Below are positions 4,996-9,342 of a stretch of DNA of 9,342 nucleotides, piece after piece; the first letter of the stretch is position 1; the number at the start of each line of letters is the position of its first letter. The translations under genes and the position numbers were made by a program. The DNA comes from Candidatus Cloacimonadota bacterium (GTDB taxonomy: Bacteria > Cloacimonadota > Cloacimonadia > Cloacimonadales > WRIO01), in NCBI GenBank assembly GCA_017998585.1, contig JAGOCT010000040.1, positions 1 to 9,342 on the forward strand. Direction: 5' to 3'. The notes under the pieces were generated by a model. That model was not told the origin of the DNA. It did no database searches and saw only the letters and a list, made by a program, of their open reading frames with translations.

Positions 4996-7320
4996 ATGAT
5001 ATATGCGAAATCTGATAAAACCACTCTTCTGCAACATATTGAGGATTGTGTTTCTGTTTTCAGTTCACTGAGAAAAACAGTGCCTTTGATTGTTGATGTT
5101 GCAAAACTCCCTGATTTTTGGGATCTGCTTTTTGTTGCGATTTATTTCCATGATTTTGGTAAAGCACATAAGGAATTTCAGAAAATGATCCTTAATGAGG
5201 AAAATGTTTGGCAATCCCAACGTCATGAGTGTTATTCAATTCCATTTGTGGATAAAGTTGAAACAGACAATCATTTAATTATAAAAATGGCGATTCTTGC
5301 TCATCATAAGTGCTTTAAAAAACTAAAAGGGTATTTGAAAGACAGAAACACCATTGATTTCGAATTTGTGAATAAATGGAAAAATATTGTACCTTTTCAT
5401 CCTGAGGATTATGATGAAAATCTCAGATGGAACATGAGTATCGATGGTATTAAAGAGATACTTTCAAAATATGAATCATTCAGACAGAAAGAAGGTATAT
5501 CGATTTTATTATCCGGAAAAAAAATAAAGATAGATGAATCAGAAAAGCCCCAGGAAATTATAGCAGGAAAAATTTTACATTCAGAATTATGGCTTCATAT
5601 TATGATGTGGGGTGCAATGAAAATATGTGATCATCTCGGATCCGCACATATTCTTAAAATGAAAACACTTAATGAAAAGAATTTCACTTTCCTACTCCAT
5701 CTTGGTGAGAATCTAAAGAAGGAGAATAAGGACTTTTATACTCATCAGAAAATCTGTTTTACTACAAGAGAGAATTGTATTCTTATTGCGCCAACAGGAA
5801 CTGGGAAAACTGAATCAGCAATGGGGTGGCTAAGAAATCAAATCAAAAAGAATCAGGGAAAAACTTTTTATATTCTGCCCTATACTGCATCAATAAATGC
5901 AATGCACAGACGATTAACAAGCGATTTGGGACAAGGAGAAACAGTGTTTTCCGATTTTGTAGGTGTACAACATGGTAAAGTAACTGAATATATATTTCAC
6001 TACTTTGAAAATATTGATCAGGATATATTGAATAGTGATAGCGAAGATATGATGAATAAAATCAAATCACTTTATTGTTCTATTGCTGTTCCTTTGACTG
6101 TATGTACTCCTTTTCAAGTATTGAAGTATCTTTTTGGGGTTAAAGGTTTTGAAAAAGGTCTGGTGTTTTTAGCAGGATCAAAAATAATTTTTGATGAGAT
6201 TCATGCCTATGATGAAATTGTTTTTGCCCAAATTCTTGTTTTGGTTGAGTTTTTAAGAGAAAAACTTAAAAGCAGTGTAATGATAATGACAGCAACACTT
6301 CCTGATTTTATGCTAAAAGAGCTTATCGCTGCCTCCGGAACAGAGGTTGTTATAAGAGCTGACCACGCTCTTTTGAGTAATCTTAAGCGTCACAGAATTT
6401 ATGTATCAGATGGAGATATCTTTGATAACTTTGATAAAATCCGTTTTTCGCTTAATTCAGGGAAACGAGTAATAATCGTATGTAATACGGTTAAAAGAGC
6501 TCAGGAGCTTTATAGTCGTATATCCAATAATAGCTTAGTTCCGGAAGATGAAATAGCGCTTATTCATGGAAGATTTAATCAACGGGACAGAAATAATATT
6601 GAAGAAAAGATTTATAATTCGTCAACTAAGCTTTTGATTGGGACTCAGGCAATTGAAGTCAGTCTTGATATTGATTTCGATGAGATGTTCTCGGAACCAG
6701 CACCACTTGATGCACTTTTACAACGTTTTGGTAGGATAAACAGAAAAGCTTTGAAAGATTTATGTAACATTACCGTTTTCAGAACTGGTGGACCAAATGA
6801 TAGATTTGTTTATGATGAAAACATTGTGAATAGGACATTGAATATACTTGAATCCGTTGATACAATGCATGAAGATGATATACAAAAAATGTTGAATACT
6901 GTTTATCCTGATTGGGAACCCAAGCAAAAGCAATCATTTGAAAATACAAAAATTCTTTTCAAACAATCCCTTGAGTTATTATTTCCTTATACTGAAAATA
7001 AAGAAAGAGAAGAAGATTTCTATTCAAGATTTAACGGCAACAAAGTTTTACCTGCCTGCCTTTATAGAGATTTTAAAAATCTTATCGAACAAAGAGAATG
7101 GATAAAAGCAGATATGCTTCTTGTATCAATAACAAAGAATAAATTTGCATCATTAATGAATAGAGAAGGAACGTATTTTGATCATGTATCAATTGATTAT
7201 CCTCTCAAATCTGGATCTTATGACAAGAAAGAAGTTTTGGTAATTTTGTGTAAATATAACAGCCGATTAGGTCTAACTGATGAACATGAAGAAATCAAAA
7301 GTGAATTCGTTATAGATTGA
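4996..7320 (+). CDS. cas3: Cas3, HD nuclease-helicase of type I interference
   Basis: Cas3 is recruited by target-bound Cascade and unwinds and degrades the DNA. It has 774 residues with the HD domain fused in front of the SF2 helicase. HD residues seen: H14, H52-D53 in FHDFGKAH with H57, H77, H103-H104 (LAHHK) and D212 (CDHLGSA). Helicase motifs: Walker A APTGTGKT (265-272), motif Ia region LPYTASIN (294-301), Walker B DEIH (400-403), motif III TAT (432-434), GTQAIEVSLDID (549-560) and motif VI QRFGRINR (576-583). A C-terminal domain follows. All are intact, so interference should work. The start has only a weak AAGAG (4986-4990) right after a dyad, suggesting low or controlled translation. 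The gene stops nine bases before cas4. Confidence 0.97.
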   Translation: MIYAKSDKTTLLQHIEDCVSVFSSLRKTVPLIVDVAKLPDFWDLLFVAIYFHDFGKAHKEFQKMILNEENVWQSQRHECYSIPFVDKVETDNHLIIKMAILAHHKCFKKLKGYLKDRNTIDFEFVNKWKNIVPFHPEDYDENLRWNMSIDGIKEILSKYESFRQKEGISILLSGKKIKIDESEKPQEIIAGKILHSELWLHIMMWGAMKICDHLGSAHILKMKTLNEKNFTFLLHLGENLKKENKDFYTHQKICFTTRENCILIAPTGTGKTESAMGWLRNQIKKNQGKTFYILPYTASINAMHRRLTSDLGQGETVFSDFVGVQHGKVTEYIFHYFENIDQDILNSDSEDMMNKIKSLYCSIAVPLTVCTPFQVLKYLFGVKGFEKGLVFLAGSKIIFDEIHAYDEIVFAQILVLVEFLREKLKSSVMIMTATLPDFMLKELIAASGTEVVIRADHALLSNLKRHRIYVSDGDIFDNFDKIRFSLNSGKRVIIVCNTVKRAQELYSRISNNSLVPEDEIALIHGRFNQRDRNNIEEKIYNSSTKLLIGTQAIEVSLDIDFDEMFSEPAPLDALLQRFGRINRKALKDLCNITVFRTGGPNDRFVYDENIVNRTLNILESVDTMHEDDIQKMLNTVYPDWEPKQKQSFENTKILFKQSLELLFPYTENKEREEDFYSRFNGNKVLPACLYRDFKNLIEQREWIKADMLLVSITKNKFASLMNREGTYFDHVSIDYPLKSGSYDKKEVLVILCKYNSRLGLTDEHEEIKSEFVID

Positions 7321-7329
7321 GACATTTTT

Positions 7330-7821
7330 ATGACTATCTCCGGCTCACTCATTCAGGCATATATGATTTGTCCGCGTCAGGCATGGCTCATGTCCCGTCA
7401 GATTTGCGGCGATAAAGACAATGATTTCCTTGCTATCGGTCGTTTTTATTCTGAGGAATCCTTCAAGCGGGATAAAAAAGAGATAATAGTTGATGATAAC
7501 AAGATTGATCTGATCAGGGAGGACAATGGAGAGCTGGTTCTGATTGAAACCAAAAAAAGCTCAAAGATGATAAGGGCTTCGAGGGCTCAGGTGCTCAATT
7601 ATCTCTATACTCTTGAAAACCTTGGGCATTTTGTCAGGGGTGAGATACGGATACCGAAAGAAAAGAAGGTTATACCTGTTCCTTTTGGAGATGCAGAGAA
7701 AAGAGAAATTGAAAAAATCAGAGCAGAAATTACTCATCTAATCAGAATGGAAAAAGCACCTGAAGTAATCAAAATCTCTTCCTGCAAAAAATGTTCATAT
7801 TGTGATTTCTGTTGGAGTTGA
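7330..7821 (+). CDS. cas4: Cas4, Fe-S RecB-like nuclease of spacer acquisition
   Basis: Cas4 works with Cas1-Cas2 to trim prespacers and select PAM-proximal ends. At 163 residues it has the length of the compact I-B form. C14 (MICPRQAWL) and the C-terminal C152-x2-C155-x5-C161 form the usual 4Fe-4S set. An additional C158 makes a CxxCxxCxxC pattern. Nuclease residues: D60 (NKIDLI), E73-x-K75 (IETKK), then Q87 and Y91 (QVLNYLYTL). Where many Cas4 proteins have a histidine after G-R, this one reads GRFYSEES (37-44). I recall the same position varying in related Cas4 proteins. No strong ribosome site precedes the ATG, so translation is probably coupled to cas3. It ends two bases before the preferred cas1 start. 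Confidence 0.95.
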   Translation: MTISGSLIQAYMICPRQAWLMSRQICGDKDNDFLAIGRFYSEESFKRDKKEIIVDDNKIDLIREDNGELVLIETKKSSKMIRASRAQVLNYLYTLENLGHFVRGEIRIPKEKKVIPVPFGDAEKREIEKIRAEITHLIRMEKAPEVIKISSCKKCSYCDFCWS

Positions 7822-7823
7822 AT

Positions 7824-8819
7824 ATGAAGGAAACTATTTATGTTTTTTCAAATGGTCATCTTAAACGAAAGGACAACACACTGTTCTTTGAGACCGAGGA
7901 TGGCACCAAGAAGTTCATACCTGTCGAAAATACAAAAGAAATTTATGCTTTCGGCGAGATTGATTTAAACAGCAAGGTTCTGAATTTTCTTTCTCAACAG
8001 AATATTATTCTCCATTATTTCAACTATTATGACTATTATGCTGGATCCTTTTATCCAAGGGAACATTATAATTCCGGTTATATGATTCTGAAGCAGGCTT
8101 CATTTTATTCTGACGAGGAAAAGAGGCTGGAACTGACAAAGCAGTTTATCGAGGGAGCTGCTGAAAATGTGCTTAAAATCCTTAAATATTACAACCGGAG
8201 AGGTAAAGATGTCTCACAGCAGATAGATGAAATTGAGCTACTTGAATCCCGGATGAAAGAGCAGAAAACTCTCAATGAATCAATGGCATTTGAGGGGCAG
8301 ATAAAACAAACGTATTATCAGGCGCTTAACACTATTGTTGATAACCCTGATTTTAAATTCAGCGCCCGAACAAAAAGACCGCCGAAAGACTATATTAATG
8401 CACTTATCAGCTTTTCTAATTCGATTATTTATTCCACAGTTCTGAGTGAAATCTATCAGACACATCTTGATCCGCGGATTGGTTATCTCCACACCACAAA
8501 TTTCAGGCGATTTTCACTGAATCTTGATATCGCAGAAATCTTTAAACCTGTAATTGGGGATAGAACAATATTTGCGGTGATTAATAAAAGAATTATTGAT
8601 AAAAATGATTTTGAAGCATCATTAAATGGAATAATCCTAAACGATAAAGGTAAGCGAAAATTTCTTGAGCAGCTTGAGGAAAGGATGAAACAAACAATTC
8701 AGCATTCATCTTTGAAACAGGAAGTTTCATATAGACGTCTTATCCGGCTGGAACTTTATAAACTTGAAAAGCATTTGATGGAAGAGAAAACATACAAACC
8801 TTTTGTTATGGACTGGTAA
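7824..8819 (+). CDS. cas1: Cas1, CRISPR integrase
   Basis: Cas1 is the metal-dependent integrase that, with Cas2, inserts spacers at the leader end. I prefer the ATG at 7824 (331 residues, MKETIYVF) over the TTG at 7812. GGAG (7814-7817) lies six bases before the ATG, and this start avoids overlap with cas4. Catalytic residues, numbered from this ATG, are E157 (AFEGQIKQ), H223 (GYLHTTNFRRFSL) and E238 within LDIAEIFKP, with D235 nearby. These correspond to the E, H and D set of E. coli Cas1. The N-terminal beta-rich domain and the C-terminal helical domain are both full length. The stop TAA overlaps the cas2 ATG by one base, so the two are translationally coupled. Confidence 0.97.
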   Translation: MKETIYVFSNGHLKRKDNTLFFETEDGTKKFIPVENTKEIYAFGEIDLNSKVLNFLSQQNIILHYFNYYDYYAGSFYPREHYNSGYMILKQASFYSDEEKRLELTKQFIEGAAENVLKILKYYNRRGKDVSQQIDEIELLESRMKEQKTLNESMAFEGQIKQTYYQALNTIVDNPDFKFSARTKRPPKDYINALISFSNSIIYSTVLSEIYQTHLDPRIGYLHTTNFRRFSLNLDIAEIFKPVIGDRTIFAVINKRIIDKNDFEASLNGIILNDKGKRKFLEQLEERMKQTIQHSSLKQEVSYRRLIRLELYKLEKHLMEEKTYKPFVMDW

Positions 8820-9085
8820 TGTTTTTGATACTTTATTATGATGTCGGAGAAAAACGCTGTACCAAAATGCTGAAAATATGTCGGAAATATTTAGAATGGG
8901 TACAAAATTCTGTTTTTGAAGGTAAGATTAGCGATGCCGGTTTTGAAAAAATGATCTTTGAACTGAAAAAAACTATGAATATAGATGAAGGAGACTCACT
9001 TGTTATTTACAAATTTCGCCAGATGAAGTATTATGAACGAAAGGTTTACGGCGCAGATAAAAAAGGTGATTTAAATTTTATTTAG
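8819..9085 (+). CDS. cas2: Cas2, adaptation complex subunit
   Basis: Cas2 forms the central dimer of the Cas1-Cas2 integration complex. It has 88 residues, normal for the family. The first strand MFLILYYDV carries D8, the conserved acidic residue of the ferredoxin-like fold. The middle WVQNSVFEGKIS is the usual 'x-Q-x-S-V-F-E-G' segment, and DSLVIYKFRQ is the later strand. The ATG shares one base with the cas1 stop. It is the last gene before the leader. Confidence 0.97.
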   Translation: MFLILYYDVGEKRCTKMLKICRKYLEWVQNSVFEGKISDAGFEKMIFELKKTMNIDEGDSLVIYKFRQMKYYERKVYGADKKGDLNFI

Positions 9086-9218
9086 AATTTCTGTCGATGT
9101 CGGATCGTGTAAAAAAGCTGGAGTTTCGACAGATTTATTTTTCTTTTTATTGGAGAGTTCCTTGAAAAATGGAACAAAAGATACGTTAAAGCGTTTTTAA
9201 ATTATGATTAGTAGTGGT
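9086..9218 (+). promoter_or_regulatory. CRISPR leader
   Basis: This is a 133-base, mostly AT-rich, non-coding stretch between cas2 and the first repeat, the usual place and size of a leader. It should hold the array promoter and the Cas1-Cas2 anchoring signal. A possible -10 box TATGAT (9203-9208) lacks a clear -35 at 17 bases. A short inverted repeat GTTCC-N9-GGAAC (9157-9175) lies mid-leader. The strand of the repeats (ending ATTGAAAC away from the leader) confirms its orientation. Confidence 0.8.
9090..9150 (+). terminator. Possible long-loop terminator after cas2
   Basis: TCTGTCGA (9090-9097) and TCGACAGA (9126-9133) form an 8-bp inverted repeat, followed at once by a T-rich run (9134-9150). 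The 28-base loop is long for an intrinsic terminator, so it could equally be a leader element. It starts five bases after the cas2 stop. Confidence 0.35.
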
Positions 9219-9342
9219 ATTTCTGAACTCGCTATGAGCAATTGAAACTTCCTCCTTTAATTCGCTTTCAAATCCTTTTTGAAAATTTCTGAACTCGCTA
9301 TGAGCAATTGAAACTTATTAGATATTTTAAGAGTTTATATAG
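9219..9342 (+). CRISPR. CRISPR array, leader-proximal end, cut by the window edge
   Basis: Two identical 30-base repeats lie at 9219-9248 and 9285-9314. They begin ATTTCTGAACTC and end GAGCAATTGAAAC, the terminal ATTGAAAC being the typical type I-B crRNA handle. The spacer between them is 36 bases (9249-9284), and 28 bases of a second spacer follow to the edge. Both repeats are followed by TT, so with only two copies a 32-base repeat cannot be excluded. Inside the repeat only 3-bp pairings are seen (CTC with GAG, GCT with AGC), so it is weakly structured. Confidence 0.95.

Noticed and set aside
1851..7320. CRISPR-associated transposon (Tn7-like I-B) possibility
   Set aside because: Cas3 and the full adaptation set are present with intact motifs, and no tnsA, tnsB, tnsC or tniQ-like gene is seen.
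7812..7823. TTG at 7812 as the cas1 start
   Set aside because: It would overlap cas4 and has no ribosome site of its own. The ATG at 7824 has GGAG six bases upstream and gives the normal Cas1 N-terminus.
9159..9176. Resemblance between leader TTCCTTGAAAAATGG and the end of spacer 1 (self-derived spacer)
   Set aside because: The similarity is short, gapped and made of low-complexity T and A runs, so chance explains it.

Overview
The window holds a complete, collinear type I-B CRISPR-Cas locus of the Tneap (Cst) variety, together with its leader and the first repeats of its array. All genes read on the + strand. The left edge carries the 3' end of an unrelated gene (to 431) that is visibly richer in G+C than the rest. 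The remainder is AT-rich bacterial sequence with strong purine-rich ribosome binding sites. This points to a low-GC or moderately AT-rich bacterium. I cannot name the lineage: Tneap I-B loci are spread across many bacterial phyla and move horizontally.

Layout: (1) 1-431, the partial cysteine-bearing flank gene. (2) 432-653, AT-rich intergenic DNA with a good sigma70-type promoter at 558-586, whose -10 box lies inside a perfect 15-base palindrome (579-593). (3) 654-878, a small orphan ORF of unknown function, then cas6 (929-1675). (4) 1676-1850, a gap holding a 39-codon relic that resembles the C-terminal winged helix of AlbA_2/Fic/RecG-like regulators. (5) cas8b1/cst1 (1851-3242), with a probable second translation product, Cas11, starting inside it at 2883. 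Next come cas7/cst2 (3255-4301) and cas5 (4305-4946). (6) A 49-base gap with two tandem dyads, then cas3 (4996-7320) with both nuclease and helicase domains. (7) The adaptation genes cas4 (7330-7821), cas1 (7824-8819) and cas2 (8819-9085). (8) The leader (9086-9218) and the array from 9219, which runs off the right edge after two 30-base repeats and one full 36-base spacer.

How the genes work together: Cas4, Cas1 and Cas2 would select, trim and insert new spacers at the leader-proximal repeat. Cas6 would cut the array transcript in the repeat, leaving an 8-nt 5' handle ending in AUUGAAAC. Cas8b1, Cas7, Cas5 and the predicted internal Cas11 would form Cascade on that crRNA, and Cas3 would be recruited to degrade the target. 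All key catalytic motifs I could check are intact, so the system looks functional.

The core system is a known type. The less ordinary signals are the hidden cas11 start, the regulator relic in the operon, the promoter palindrome, the dyads in front of cas3, and the orphan leader ORF.
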